DNA of 64,000 bases from Chryseobacterium sp. ZHDP1 (GTDB lineage Bacteria; Bacteroidota; Bacteroidia; Flavobacteriales; Weeksellaceae): assembly GCF_018603435.1 (NCBI RefSeq), contig NZ_CP075682.1, positions 4,774,001 to 4,838,000 on the forward strand. Reading direction: 5' to 3'. The notes beneath the pieces were generated by a model. The model made no database searches. It had not been told where the DNA came from and saw only the letters and a list, made by a program, of their open reading frames with translations. Below are positions 46,228-55,804 of this stretch, piece after piece. A program made the position numbers and the translations under genes. Numbering within the stretch: position 1 is the first letter of the stretch; every line of letters starts with the position of its first letter.

Positions 46228-47700
46228 ATGGTAAATTTCAGAAAGTATATTTCAGGTGTTGCGGTGCTGGCTTCAGGATTTTTTCTTGCACAGTCTACCG
46301 TTTCTACAGTTCTGTATTCTCCGGCTTACGACAATCAGAAGAGCAGTTTAAACTTACCTTCTCCCATCACTTCCATGGTGGAAAAAACTATTTTGTCGCC
46401 GAAAGAACTTGTAGACATTAATGTAAACACTATGATGACCGATCCTGTGCTGAAAAATGCAACTTGGGGATTCGTAGTGTACGACCCGAAAACGAAGAAA
46501 GTAATCTCTTCGTATAACGAAAATACTCCTTTGGTTCCAGCCTCCACAACGAAATTATTAACTACCGAAACAGCAATGAACATGCTAGGCGAAAGTTATC
46601 GTTGGAATACTCAGCTCGAATATTCAGGAACAGTGGATGAAAACGGAGTGTTAAACGGAAATCTTTACATCGTCGGAAGCGGAGATCCTTCTTTAGGAAC
46701 CAATAAAGGCGGAGCTTGGGCTTACAGAGACATTATTACAGATTTCAAAGAAGGACTTTCTCGTGAGGGAATCAAAAAGGTAAATGGAGATATTATTATC
46801 CAGACAGCGCTTTTCAAAGGCAATATTTCGAAGCTTCCGGAAAATGTTGTGTGGTTGGAAAACAACAATTACTATTTGCCGGTGGGAACAACCAAAGAGA
46901 TCAATCCTGCCAATGAAAAACTGATCGTAAAGAAAGGAAACAATTTTTCAACCGATAAAAAGTTTTTCTACGTTTCTCCGTACAACAATCAGATGGTGTA
47001 TGCAGATAAATATGAAGGCGACGGAATTTTAACGACAAAATTACCCGATGCACCTGCTTTTCTTGCCAACTCTTTCAGAACTACTCTTGTAAAAAGTGGA
47101 ATTTCTGTAACAGGAAAGGTGACTCCAAAAATGACGGATGCCAATCCTGAAGCTAGAAAGCTCGTTTCAGTATACAAATCTCCAACTTTAGCAGACATTA
47201 TTTATTATACCAATCAGCACAGCGATAACGGTCTGGCTGAAGCGTTGTTAAAAACCGTAGGTTTTCAGAGTCTTGGAGATCAGACTACAGAATCCGGAAG
47301 AAAAGTAGTAACAGAGCATCTTAAAAACGGAGGATTTGATATGCTTGGATTAAATTATATCGACGGAAGCGGGCTTTCAAGAAGCAATAACGTAACGCCG
47401 ATTGCTCAGGCAAAATTCCTGACTTCTTTAATGAATGAAAAATATTACAAAACGTATCTGAATTCATTGCCGATCGGAGGACAGTCCGGAACATTAAAAA
47501 GAATGTTCAACGGTCTTGGAAACGGTCAGGTTTTTGCAAAAACAGGAACGCTGAACAAAGTAAAAACGTTAGCCGGATATATGAAAACAAATACCGGAAA
47601 AACATTGGTTTTCTCTTTAATGGTTAACAATTATGCAGGCTCTGTAGATATGGTAAAGAAAAGAATGGAAAAAATTCTCGAACCAGCTTTAGATTTATAA
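46228..47700 (+). CDS. dacB: D-alanyl-D-alanine carboxypeptidase/endopeptidase, PBP4 (DacB) type
   Basis: A 490-residue low-molecular-weight penicillin-binding protein of class C. After an N-terminal signal peptide come the active-site SxxK in PASTTKLLT (Ser near 108), a long inserted domain, the SxN motif HSDNGLAEALL and KTGTL near the C-terminus. All three catalytic motifs are intact, so it should cut D-Ala cross-links or stem peptides in the periplasm. Upstream, a lone AGTCTAC sequence occurs near 46104, a possible half site only. Confidence 0.92.
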   Translation: MVNFRKYISGVAVLASGFFLAQSTVSTVLYSPAYDNQKSSLNLPSPITSMVEKTILSPKELVDINVNTMMTDPVLKNATWGFVVYDPKTKKVISSYNENTPLVPASTTKLLTTETAMNMLGESYRWNTQLEYSGTVDENGVLNGNLYIVGSGDPSLGTNKGGAWAYRDIITDFKEGLSREGIKKVNGDIIIQTALFKGNISKLPENVVWLENNNYYLPVGTTKEINPANEKLIVKKGNNFSTDKKFFYVSPYNNQMVYADKYEGDGILTTKLPDAPAFLANSFRTTLVKSGISVTGKVTPKMTDANPEARKLVSVYKSPTLADIIYYTNQHSDNGLAEALLKTVGFQSLGDQTTESGRKVVTEHLKNGGFDMLGLNYIDGSGLSRSNNVTPIAQAKFLTSLMNEKYYKTYLNSLPIGGQSGTLKRMFNGLGNGQVFAKTGTLNKVKTLAGYMKTNTGKTLVFSLMVNNYAGSVDMVKKRMEKILEPALDL

Positions 47701-47724
47701 ATTGTTAAAATTTAATGAATATCA

Positions 47725-47757
47725 AAACCTTTTAATCAATGATTGAAAGGTTTTTTT
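47725..47757 (+). terminator. Terminator of dacB
   Basis: AACCTTTTAATCA and TGATTGAAAGGTT pair with one bulge or mismatch and run into a T tract. A TATCTTTG -7 element (47759-47766) for the next gene follows directly. Confidence 0.75.
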
Positions 47758-47787
47758 ATATCTTTGATATGTTATTTTAAATTGAAT

Positions 47788-49710
47788 ATGAAAAAGTTTT
47801 ACTTTTTAGTTTTGAGTGTTCTGGCTTTTCAGCAATTAAGCGCACAAAACGAGAATATCGAAAGAAAAGCGATGGTGGAAAAGGAGATGAAATCTTTCGC
47901 TCACAAAATGGCTGTAGGAAATGTGAATCCTAATACACTGAATTACGATCTTCAATACCAAAGGCTGGATCTTACCATTAATCCGGCGGTGTATAATGTT
48001 TCGGGTTCCGTCACTTCTCATTTTAAACCGAATCAGAGTGTAAGCTCTATTTATTTTGATCTGGATAATCAGATGACGGTTTCGGGAGTGCAGTATCACG
48101 GAACGCCGCTTACTTTTCAACAGTTGTCTACCAAAGAACTGAAAATTAACTTTCAGTCTGCTCTTGCGGCGAATGTTCTGGATTCTTTAACAGTTACGTA
48201 TTCAGGAGCGCCTTCATCAACCAACAACGCTTTTTTTAACGGAACACAGGGCGGAACTGCGGTTTTATCTACTTTAAATGAACCTTATGGAGCGCAGGAC
48301 TGGTTTCCAACCAAGCAAAGTCTGAATGATAAAATTGAAAGAGTAGATATAAAAGTAACCACCCCTTCACAATATAGCGTTGCTTCCAACGGAAAGCCAA
48401 TGTCTGAAACCATTTTAGGGAATGGTCAGAAACTGACGTTCTGGAGAACGCAGTATCCTACTGCAGCATATTTAATTGCACTTTCGATCACCAACTTTGT
48501 GAAACTTACGGATACGATGGGAAATCCTCCTTTTCCGTTCATTAATTATATATTTCCGGCAACTTCTACCAATACGACAAGTATGAGTAACATCGACTGG
48601 ACAAAAACCGTGATGAATACTTTTGAAACGTACTTCGGGCCTTATCCTTTCCGAAATGAAAAATACGGGCATATGGAATTTCAGGCGGGGGGAGGAATGG
48701 AACATCAGACCATGTCATCGATGGCGGGATGGAGCAGAGGTCTCATTGCCCATGAGTTGGCTCACCAGTGGTTTGGCGACAAAGTAACCTGCGGAGCGTG
48801 GAATGACATCTGGCTGAATGAAGGTTTTGCCACTTTTGGAGAACATGTGGCGAATGAAAAATTGCTGATGACAAATACAGACTTTTTAAATTATCTGCTG
48901 ACTCAGAAAAACTTTGTTACAGGTTCGCCAACAGGAAGTGTATATGTTGCTGATGCCAATCTTACCAGTGTAGGAACTATTTTCAGCAGCAGACTGTCTT
49001 ATTCAAAAGGAGCTTATGTACTGAGAATGTTGAAATGGATTTTGGGAGATGCCGTATTTTATCAGGCAATTCAGGATTACCATTCCAGACCGAATTTGGC
49101 TTATAACTATGTAAGAACTCAGGATCTGAATGCGTCTTTATTAACGTCTACCGGAAAGGATTTTACAGAATTCTTCAACGACTGGATTTACGGACAGGGG
49201 TATCCTACGTATGACATCCGTTGGAAGCAGGTAGGAAATACCGTTACTTTCAGAGCATCTCAAACCCAGAGCAGTTCAACGGTAAGTTTCTTCGAAATGC
49301 CTTTACCGATCAAAGTAAACGGAACAGGAGGACAGGTTGCTTATTTTGCTTTAAACAATACGTCCAACAACCAGTATTTTACACAGACTGTGAGTTTTCC
49401 TGTAGCAAGTGTGGAATTTAACTATGAATATCAGATTCTGGACAGAAATTCTACGGTAACTCAGGATAACACATTGGGAACAGCAGATTTAATTAAAGAA
49501 GAATTTGCTTTATATCCGAATCCTGCTAAAAATGAACTGAACTTAAAAGGGATTACAAAACCTACAGATTTTACGATTTATTTCACAGACGGTAAATTAG
49601 TGAGACAGGGAATTTATCAGCCGGAGAAATCAATCAACATTTCAGAGTTGGTTCCGGGAACGTATATTTTTAAAATTAACGATAAGAATGTGAAGTTTTT
49701 AAAGAAATAA
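47788..49710 (+). CDS. Secreted M1 family aminopeptidase with T9SS sorting domain
   Basis: About 640 residues from the ATG at 47788, where a signal peptide starts (MKKFYFLVLSVLAFQQLSAQ). The M1 core has the exopeptidase-type motif GGGMEHQTMSSM and the zinc site HELAHQWFGD with the third ligand Glu 18 residues on (LNEGFATF). The N-terminal beta domain is complete. A T9SS type A domain ends it (LYPNPAKNELNLKG; PGTYIFKINDKNVKFLKK). It probably trims peptides at the cell surface or in the medium. A TATCTTTG -7 element lies 22 bp before the ATG. Confidence 0.92.
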   Translation: MKKFYFLVLSVLAFQQLSAQNENIERKAMVEKEMKSFAHKMAVGNVNPNTLNYDLQYQRLDLTINPAVYNVSGSVTSHFKPNQSVSSIYFDLDNQMTVSGVQYHGTPLTFQQLSTKELKINFQSALAANVLDSLTVTYSGAPSSTNNAFFNGTQGGTAVLSTLNEPYGAQDWFPTKQSLNDKIERVDIKVTTPSQYSVASNGKPMSETILGNGQKLTFWRTQYPTAAYLIALSITNFVKLTDTMGNPPFPFINYIFPATSTNTTSMSNIDWTKTVMNTFETYFGPYPFRNEKYGHMEFQAGGGMEHQTMSSMAGWSRGLIAHELAHQWFGDKVTCGAWNDIWLNEGFATFGEHVANEKLLMTNTDFLNYLLTQKNFVTGSPTGSVYVADANLTSVGTIFSSRLSYSKGAYVLRMLKWILGDAVFYQAIQDYHSRPNLAYNYVRTQDLNASLLTSTGKDFTEFFNDWIYGQGYPTYDIRWKQVGNTVTFRASQTQSSSTVSFFEMPLPIKVNGTGGQVAYFALNNTSNNQYFTQTVSFPVASVEFNYEYQILDRNSTVTQDNTLGTADLIKEEFALYPNPAKNELNLKGITKPTDFTIYFTDGKLVRQGIYQPEKSINISELVPGTYIFKINDKNVKFLKK

Positions 49711-49729
49711 TTTTTTACAGCATAAAGTC

Positions 49730-49759
49730 AAAACCTTCAGAATTTCTGAAGGTTTTTTG
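49730..49759 (+). terminator. Terminator of the M1 peptidase gene
   Basis: AAAACCTTCAGAA and TTCTGAAGGTTTT form a perfect stem, followed by T. Confidence 0.87.
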
Positions 49760-49866
49760 TTTAAAAATGGTTAAATGAAATGGGGTAAATAGGTATATAA
49801 AGATCTTTCTGAGGAAAATATCAAATAAAGTAGTTCCATAGTAATATATTTAAGGTTAATAATTCA

Positions 49867-50744
49867 CTAAATCTGAAAGTTTTTTTGTTTTTTAATCGCG
49901 CGATTGGCTTTTCTTATGGCCTTTCTAACTTTAAAATCGAACCACTTTTCTTTGAATAAATTGCGCATCGCATTATCAAAATTCCGGATCAGCACTAAGT
50001 TTTTAAAAACCCGCCATTTTTCCAGCCAGCTTGAAGGCAGAGCCCTTACAGAAACAGAATATCCTTCCGTTTCATACTGAATATAATGCCACCATCCGGA
50101 AGGAATGTAAAGCGTTTCACCGGGTTTTATAACAGCTTCATAACCGTTTATGTATTTCAGTCCCGGAAATTCTTTGAAATCTGGCTCTTTAATATTGGTG
50201 ATGGAATGAAAGTTATAAGGCAGTTTATACAGTAAATCAGACTGTTCCCACGGAAAAAGCCAGATTCGTTTAATACCTTGAAACTGAGTTATGAAAACAT
50301 GGGACATATCAATATCCACATGATTTCGGGTAACCGAACCTTCACCTCCGAAAAACATAAAAGGAAGCCATTTTATAATTTTTCCATTTGTAACATCGTT
50401 GTAAATGATATCATTTTTTAATTCTGGTTTAATGCTTAATAAATTGAATAAAAAAAGACGATGTTCGGTAGGAGAGGAAGTTATGAGATCCAGATATTCT
50501 GAAAAAGTACTCTGTCCGATTGGTTTACTGGCGATTCTGTCCAGAGATTCAATTTCACTTCCATAGATATTCACTTTATAGTCTCCTGCAATTTCTTTAA
50601 AATATTCGTAATTCCATTTTCAAAAGCAGGACTTTCAGGAGCGGCAAAACCTTTTAAGATTACTGGCTTTGCAGGTTTTAGATAGGTTTTGATAAAATCC
50701 TCTGATGATATATTTTCAATTTTTTGTACTGGTGATAATCGCAT
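49867..50744 (-). pseudogene. Cupin-like (JmjC/cupin_8) gene with a one-base frameshift
   Basis: The intact 3' part (49867-50574) encodes a cupin_8/JmjC-like iron/2-oxoglutarate oxygenase core: HVDIDMSHVF (metal His and Asp), VIKPGETLYIPSGWWHYIQY (second His). The expected N-terminus lies upstream in another frame, starting at the ATG at 50744 (MRLSPVQKIENISSEDFI, then KPAKPVILKGFAAPESPAFE). Reading then jumps to WNYEYFKEIAGDYKVNIYG in the downstream frame. Adding one A to the run of four A (minus strand, 50620-50617) joins the two into one protein of about 293 residues, the normal family length. It is either a real inactivating mutation or a base-call error. Confidence 0.8.
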
Positions 50745-50774
50745 TTTCTGATTTTATTCAGCAAATACAGTAAT

Positions 50775-50797
50775 TAGTCTACCAAAATTATAGACTA
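50775..50797. promoter_or_regulatory. 23-bp palindromic site between the cupin gene and kbl
   Basis: TAGTCTA (50775-50781) and TAGACTA (50791-50797) are exact inverted arms around CCAAAATTA. It matches the reverse complement of 63468-63490, upstream of cysH, at 18 of 23 positions. It could act on either the cupin gene or kbl. Confidence 0.55.
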
Positions 50798-50903
50798 TTA
50801 AGAAAAGCATTATGATTTTGTACAGACATTTACAATAAAAAGGAGAAATCCTGTTACTTTACCACGATTTTATTAAATTAGCGCATCTTAAAAATTATTA
50901 GAA

Positions 50904-52100
50904 ATGATCTCTAAAAAGTATCTTGAAAATTTACAGAACGAACTTCAGAATATTGAAAATGACGGACTTTACAAAAGAGAAAGAATCATCACTTCTCAGC
51001 AGAGTGCCGAAATAGAAGCCAACGGAAAAAAGCTGCTGAACTTCTGTGCGAACAATTATCTGGGATTATCCAACCATCCTGAAGTGATGAAAGCCTCACA
51101 GGAAATGATAGAATCTCACGGTTACGGAATGTCTTCGGTTCGTTTTATCTGCGGAACTCAGGATATTCATAAACAACTGGAGCAGAAAATTGCAGACTTT
51201 TTAGGTCTTGAAGATACCATTTTGTATGCTGCCTGTTTTGATGCGAACGGAGGAGTTTTTGAACCTTTATTTACGGAAGAGGATGCAATTATTTCAGACG
51301 AACTGAACCACGCTTCCATCATCGATGGTGTTCGTTTGTGTAAAGCAGCGAGATACCGTTACAAAAACAACAATATGGAAGATCTGGAAGCTCAGTTAAT
51401 TGCAGCTTCCGAAAAAAATTACCGTTTTAAAATCATTGTTACAGACGGCGTTTTCTCCATGGACGGAATCGTTGCAGATCTGAAAGGAGTTTGTGATCTT
51501 GCCGATAAATACGATGCTTTGGTAATGGTAGATGATTCTCATGCAACAGGTTTCATCGGAAAAACAGGTCGCGGAACGTACGAAGCCAACGAAGTGATGG
51601 GTAGAGTAGACATCATTACTTCTACGCTTGGAAAAGCTTTAGGAGGTGCTTTAGGCGGATTTACTTCCGGTAAAAAAGAGATCATTGATATGCTGAGACA
51701 GCGTTCAAGACCGTATTTGTTTTCAAACTCTTTGGCTCCGGGAATCGTGGGAGCAGCTTTGAAGGTTTTGGACATGATTTCTGAAGATACCTCTCTTCGC
51801 GATAAAGTAATGGAAAATGCAGAATATTTCAGAGCGGAAATGAAGTCTAAAGGTTTCGATATTCCGGATGGTGATGCTGCGATTGTTCCTGTAATGCTTT
51901 ATGATGCGCCTTTGGCTCAGAAAATGGCTGAAAAGTTAATGGACGAAGGAATCTATGTCATCGGATTTTTCTATCCTGTGGTTCCGAAAGGAAAAGCGAG
52001 AATCAGAGTTCAGCTTTCTGCAGCACATACGAGAGAACATCTTGATAAGGCAATTGCTGCGTTTGAAAAAGTTGGAAAAGAATTAGGCGTAATTTCTTAA
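50904..52100 (+). CDS. kbl: Glycine C-acetyltransferase (2-amino-3-ketobutyrate CoA ligase)
   Basis: A 398-residue PLP enzyme of the alpha-oxoamine synthase family. FCANNYLGLSNHPEV at about 45-60, RFICGTQDIHKQLE, DELNHASIIDG, VDDSHATGFIG and the PLP-lysine motif TLGKALGGALGG (Lys near 244) agree with Kbl. Role: with threonine dehydrogenase, converts threonine to glycine and acetyl-CoA. The tdh gene is not adjacent. A 23-bp palindrome lies about 110 bp upstream. Confidence 0.93.
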   Translation: MISKKYLENLQNELQNIENDGLYKRERIITSQQSAEIEANGKKLLNFCANNYLGLSNHPEVMKASQEMIESHGYGMSSVRFICGTQDIHKQLEQKIADFLGLEDTILYAACFDANGGVFEPLFTEEDAIISDELNHASIIDGVRLCKAARYRYKNNNMEDLEAQLIAASEKNYRFKIIVTDGVFSMDGIVADLKGVCDLADKYDALVMVDDSHATGFIGKTGRGTYEANEVMGRVDIITSTLGKALGGALGGFTSGKKEIIDMLRQRSRPYLFSNSLAPGIVGAALKVLDMISEDTSLRDKVMENAEYFRAEMKSKGFDIPDGDAAIVPVMLYDAPLAQKMAEKLMDEGIYVIGFFYPVVPKGKARIRVQLSAAHTREHLDKAIAAFEKVGKELGVIS

Positions 52101-52132
52101 AAAATAAAACACCTCTACAATTGTAGAATAAA

Positions 52133-52167
52133 AACAGAATTTCTATATTTACGGAAATTCTGTTTTT
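52133..52167 (+). terminator. Terminator of kbl
   Basis: AAACAGAATTTC pairs with GAAATTCTGTTT around a 9-11 nt loop and runs into T. Confidence 0.8.
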
Positions 52168-52169
52168 TT

Positions 52170-52610
52170 ATGCAAAAAATATCCCTCATTTTACTGATTG
52201 TTTTATTATTGGCTTCCTGCAACACCAAGATGAATCAGTACATCAAAGATGAAAAGAATATAAGTAAACGACACGGTAAATGGAAGGAAGAATATTCTTC
52301 GGATGAAGGAACATTGATTGCCGTCGGAAAATATAAAAACGGTGAAAAAGCCGGGATCTGGAAAACCACATTGAATAATCAGCTTTTCCAGAAAGACAGG
52401 ATCAGAAAGAATATAACGAAGACCAAAATGTATTATCCGAACGGAAAGTTGATGCAAAGTGGACAGTCTAAAATGGATGTCTCTAAAAATGAACGCCATT
52501 GGTATTATTTCGGAGACTGGAAATTTTACGACGAGAAAGGAAATCTCCGGTTCATAAAGAAGTATGAAGATGGTAAAAAGGTAGACAGTATTTCATTCGA
52601 AAAACACTAA
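52170..52610 (+). CDS. Small lipoprotein with MORN-like (YwqK-type) repeats
   Basis: A 146-residue protein with a lipobox (LIVLLLASC, Cys at 17). Its body has repeated short strands such as GKYKNGEKAGIWKTT, YYPNGKLMQSG and FYDEKGNLRFIKKYEDGKK, the MORN-variant pattern found in YwqK-type proteins. No enzyme motif is seen. The ATG lies directly at the end of the kbl terminator, so its transcription start must be inside it or read-through occurs. Confidence 0.75.
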   Translation: MQKISLILLIVLLLASCNTKMNQYIKDEKNISKRHGKWKEEYSSDEGTLIAVGKYKNGEKAGIWKTTLNNQLFQKDRIRKNITKTKMYYPNGKLMQSGQSKMDVSKNERHWYYFGDWKFYDEKGNLRFIKKYEDGKKVDSISFEKH

Positions 52611-52733
52611 GCCTGAAAATCCCTCAACTTTTTAATATAAAATAATGAACATAACAGAATAAAAGCAAGATTTATTCTGTTTTCTAGTAAATATTTTTGT
52701 CATTAACATTATATTTGCCATTAATTTTTCAGA

Positions 52734-53282
52734 ATGCTTTACACCATAATAAAAGCGCTTCATATCATCTTCATGGTAAGCTATTTTGCGGGAATTTTTT
52801 ATCTCGTAAGAATTTTTGTGTACTATAAAGATACCGATGAATTTGCGGAAGAAAAGAAAAAGATCCTCAGAGAACAATATACTTTTATGGCCCGAAGGCT
52901 CTGGAACATCATCACCGTTCCTGCCGGAGTAATTATGACGGTTTGCGGACTGACAATGATTTTCCTGAATTCAGGATTGATGAAAATGCCATGGTTTCAT
53001 TTAAAACTTACCTTCCTGATCGGTTTAGCGGTTTACCATTACTGGTGCTGGAAAAAAGTTTTAAAACTGAAGGAACTCAACGGAAATACTTTAGAAACCG
53101 CCAATATAAAATTGAGACAGGCAAATGAAATCGCTACTTTCATTTTGTTCCTTGTCGTTTTTACCGTGATTTTGAAAGCTCAGGTTATTGAATACTGGTG
53201 GCAATTAATCGCCGGATTTTTCGTTCTGGTATTTTTAATCATGATGACGGTGAAGCTGGTAAATAAGAATAAGAAAAAGTGA
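52734..53282 (+). CDS. hemJ: HemJ-like protoporphyrinogen IX oxidase (CopD-family membrane protein)
   Basis: A 182-residue protein with four to five TM helices. IIKALHIIFMVSYFAGIFYLVRIFVY contains the conserved His of HemJ, and MPWFHLKLTFLIGLAVYHYWCW and NEIATFILFLVV follow the family. HemJ oxidises protoporphyrinogen IX to protoporphyrin IX in heme synthesis in many bacteria without HemG/HemY. No other hem genes are adjacent. A TATATTTG -7-like element lies at 52710-52717. Confidence 0.82.
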   Translation: MLYTIIKALHIIFMVSYFAGIFYLVRIFVYYKDTDEFAEEKKKILREQYTFMARRLWNIITVPAGVIMTVCGLTMIFLNSGLMKMPWFHLKLTFLIGLAVYHYWCWKKVLKLKELNGNTLETANIKLRQANEIATFILFLVVFTVILKAQVIEYWWQLIAGFFVLVFLIMMTVKLVNKNKKK

Positions 53283-53366
53283 GATAATGGTGAATTGTGA
53301 ATGGTAAGTTGTGGATTTTCCAACACCTAATTCCTGACACCTATTACCTAAACCCTAAATAAAACT

Positions 53367-54095
53367 ATGATTGCAATTTTAAAAAAAGAACTTTGGAGCT
53401 ACTTCGGAAACTGGAGCGCGTGGGTAATCATCGCGGCTTTCAGTCTGATCGCGACGCTGTTTCTGTTTTTTTTCGACAACGACTCCAACATTTTTGAGAT
53501 CGGAATGGCCTCTCTGCAAAGTTATTTCGTTTTAGTTCCTTGGTTACTGATGTTTATTATCCCCGCACTATCCATGAAAACTTTTGCGGAAGAGCAGCAG
53601 ACCGGAACCTTAAACTGGCTGTTTTCCCAACCGCTGAAAGTTTCAGATCTGGTTTTCGGAAAATTTCTTTCGGTTTGGATTGTCGGGATTTTATGCCTGA
53701 TTCCATCGTTAATTTACCTTTATACAGTGTATGTTTTAGGCGTTCCTGCCGGAAATGTAGATCTGGGAATGACGTTCGGAAGCTACATCGGCTTAGTTAT
53801 TTTAATTGCAGCATTTTCCGGAGTGGGAATTTTGGCTTCTTCGCTTTCCCAAAACCAGATTATGGCTTATCTGTTGGGCGTTTTCATGTGCTTCATCATG
53901 TATTTCGGGATCGAACAACTGGCGAGTTACAAATTGTTGGGAGGCGCAGATTTTATTTTACAGAATGTAGGCTTTTACCAACATTTCTTAGGCTTTACAA
54001 GAGGGCTTATTGATTTTAAGGATGTGGCTTATTTTGCTTTAATTATCGGTGTTACATTAGTTTTGTCCAATCATTTCATTAATAAAAAGAAGTAG
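53367..54095 (+). CDS. gldF: Gliding motility ABC transporter permease GldF
   Basis: A 242-residue ABC-2 type permease with six TM helices. MIAILKKELWSYFGNWSAWV, KTFAEEQQTGTLNWLFSQPL and the run to IDFKDVAYFALII match GldF. Together with GldG and the ATPase GldA (not in this window) it forms an ABC complex tied to gliding motility in Bacteroidetes. It is followed after 1 bp by gldG. The 84-bp gap before it contains ACACCTAATTCCTGACACCTATTACC micro-repeats. Confidence 0.92.
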   Translation: MIAILKKELWSYFGNWSAWVIIAAFSLIATLFLFFFDNDSNIFEIGMASLQSYFVLVPWLLMFIIPALSMKTFAEEQQTGTLNWLFSQPLKVSDLVFGKFLSVWIVGILCLIPSLIYLYTVYVLGVPAGNVDLGMTFGSYIGLVILIAAFSGVGILASSLSQNQIMAYLLGVFMCFIMYFGIEQLASYKLLGGADFILQNVGFYQHFLGFTRGLIDFKDVAYFALIIGVTLVLSNHFINKKK

Positions 54096-54096
54096 A

Positions 54097-55770
54097 ATGA
54101 TGAAGAAGATACAGTTCAAATCTCCGTTAGGAATTTTACTTTTCGTAGTGTTGCCATTGGTTATTATTCTTGTCATTTCAGGAATAAGATTGGATTTAAC
54201 CAAAGAAAAAAGATATACACTTTCCGATAATACTGTTAAGGTTCTTGAATCGGTAAATAAACCTTTGGTAGTCGATGTTTATCTGGAAGGAGACTTTCCT
54301 GCAAGTTTCAAACAGCTTCAGAGCGAAACGAAATTTATGCTGGAAGAGTTCAGAAAAATTAATCCGAAGATTGATTTTAAATTCATTGATCCTATCAAAA
54401 CCAAAATGTCTAAAGATACTCTGATGGCGATGGGAATGCAACCTTCCATGCTTCCGGACATCAAAGACGGCAAAGTTTCTCAGATCATGCTCTTTCCTTA
54501 TGCGGTTGTGAAATACGACAAAAGGGGAGTTTCTATTCCTTTGGTCGTTCAGCAGACAGGAATTGATGCTGATCAGCAGCTTACGAAATCCATTGAAAAT
54601 TTAGAATACAATCTGGTTTCAAACATTAAAAATATTGCGGCGCATAAAAGAAAGAAAATCGGGATTCTGGTGAATCAGGATGAGCTGAATCCAAGAGAAT
54701 TTCAGGGATTTATGCAACTGGCAACGGAAAGTTATGATGCAGGTCCTATTATTCCTAAAAATCAGACCGAACTTACCATTGCAGATATTCCGACCTTAAA
54801 ACAAATGAACGCTTTGGTGATCGCAAAACCAAGAAAAGCTTTCACAGACCGTGAAAAAGTAATTCTTGACCAATACATCATGAACGGCGGAAAAACGCTG
54901 TGGATGATTGATGCCGTAAATGCGGAAATGGATACGTTGATGAGGTCTCAAAAAGTGATGCCTTTTCCTGTAGACATCAATATGACGGACTTTTTCTTCA
55001 ATTATGGAATCAGGATCAATCCGGCTTTGGTAAAAGATGTGAAGAAATTTGCGCTGTTGAGATTGGTAACAGGGGAAGTGAGTGGAAATCCGCAGTACAC
55101 CAGTCTTCCGTGGCCGTATTTTCCTTTGGGAATTGCAGAAAGCAACAATCCGATTACTAAAAATATCAATCCTGTAAAGTTTGAGTTCCCGACTTCGATT
55201 GATACATTGGGCGGAAGAAAAAATATCAAAACGAACGTTCTTTTTGAATCCAGTGAAAGAACTTTATTGAAGCAGGTTCCGAATTATGTGGATCTGAAAG
55301 AAATTTCCAGTGTCGACAGTCTCGGACAAATGGAAAAACCAAGCACACCGAAGATTTATGCGGTGTCTCTGGAAGGAAAATTCAATTCTGCATATGCTTC
55401 CAGAATCGAAAGAAAATCCTACCCGAATTTCAAAAGTTCGAGCCCTGAAAATAAAATGATTGTGATCGCCGACGGAGACGTAGGAAGAAATAAAGTTCTG
55501 AAAGGAGAACCGCTTCCTTTAGGCGTAGATTTGCTTACTAACGAACAGTTTGGAAACGAGCAGTTCCTGAGAAATGCATTAGATTATCTTCTGGACGACA
55601 GCAATCTTATGGATCTCAGAAACCGAAACATCGAAGAAAGGCTTCTTGACCGACAGAGAATTACGGAAGAGAAAAACAACTGGCAATGGTTTAATTTGCT
55701 GCTTCCTTTAGTCATTATCGGTATTTTGGGAGGTTTGTTCTTCTGGCTGAGAAAGAAGAAATTTGGATAA
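54097..55770 (+). CDS. gldG: Gliding motility-associated ABC transporter substrate-binding protein GldG
   Basis: A 557-residue protein with an N-terminal TM helix (about 13-31), a large extracytoplasmic domain (DUF4350/GldG-type; KRYTLSDNTVKVL at the start, GGKTLWMIDAVNAEMD in the middle) and a C-terminal TM helix (about 532-552). It is the partner of GldF, one base downstream. The gene ends in a strong terminator. Confidence 0.92.
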   Translation: MMKKIQFKSPLGILLFVVLPLVIILVISGIRLDLTKEKRYTLSDNTVKVLESVNKPLVVDVYLEGDFPASFKQLQSETKFMLEEFRKINPKIDFKFIDPIKTKMSKDTLMAMGMQPSMLPDIKDGKVSQIMLFPYAVVKYDKRGVSIPLVVQQTGIDADQQLTKSIENLEYNLVSNIKNIAAHKRKKIGILVNQDELNPREFQGFMQLATESYDAGPIIPKNQTELTIADIPTLKQMNALVIAKPRKAFTDREKVILDQYIMNGGKTLWMIDAVNAEMDTLMRSQKVMPFPVDINMTDFFFNYGIRINPALVKDVKKFALLRLVTGEVSGNPQYTSLPWPYFPLGIAESNNPITKNINPVKFEFPTSIDTLGGRKNIKTNVLFESSERTLLKQVPNYVDLKEISSVDSLGQMEKPSTPKIYAVSLEGKFNSAYASRIERKSYPNFKSSSPENKMIVIADGDVGRNKVLKGEPLPLGVDLLTNEQFGNEQFLRNALDYLLDDSNLMDLRNRNIEERLLDRQRITEEKNNWQWFNLLLPLVIIGILGGLFFWLRKKKFG

Positions 55771-55773
55771 AAT

Positions 55774-55804
55774 AAAAAGAGAAGTTTTTGGCTTCTCTTT
55801 TTTA
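55774..55804. terminator. Terminator of gldFG, between convergent genes
   Basis: AAAAAGAGAAG pairs with CTTCTCTTTTT around TTTTTGG. It overlaps the stop codon of the minus-strand gene by a few bases, so it may serve both. Confidence 0.82.
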
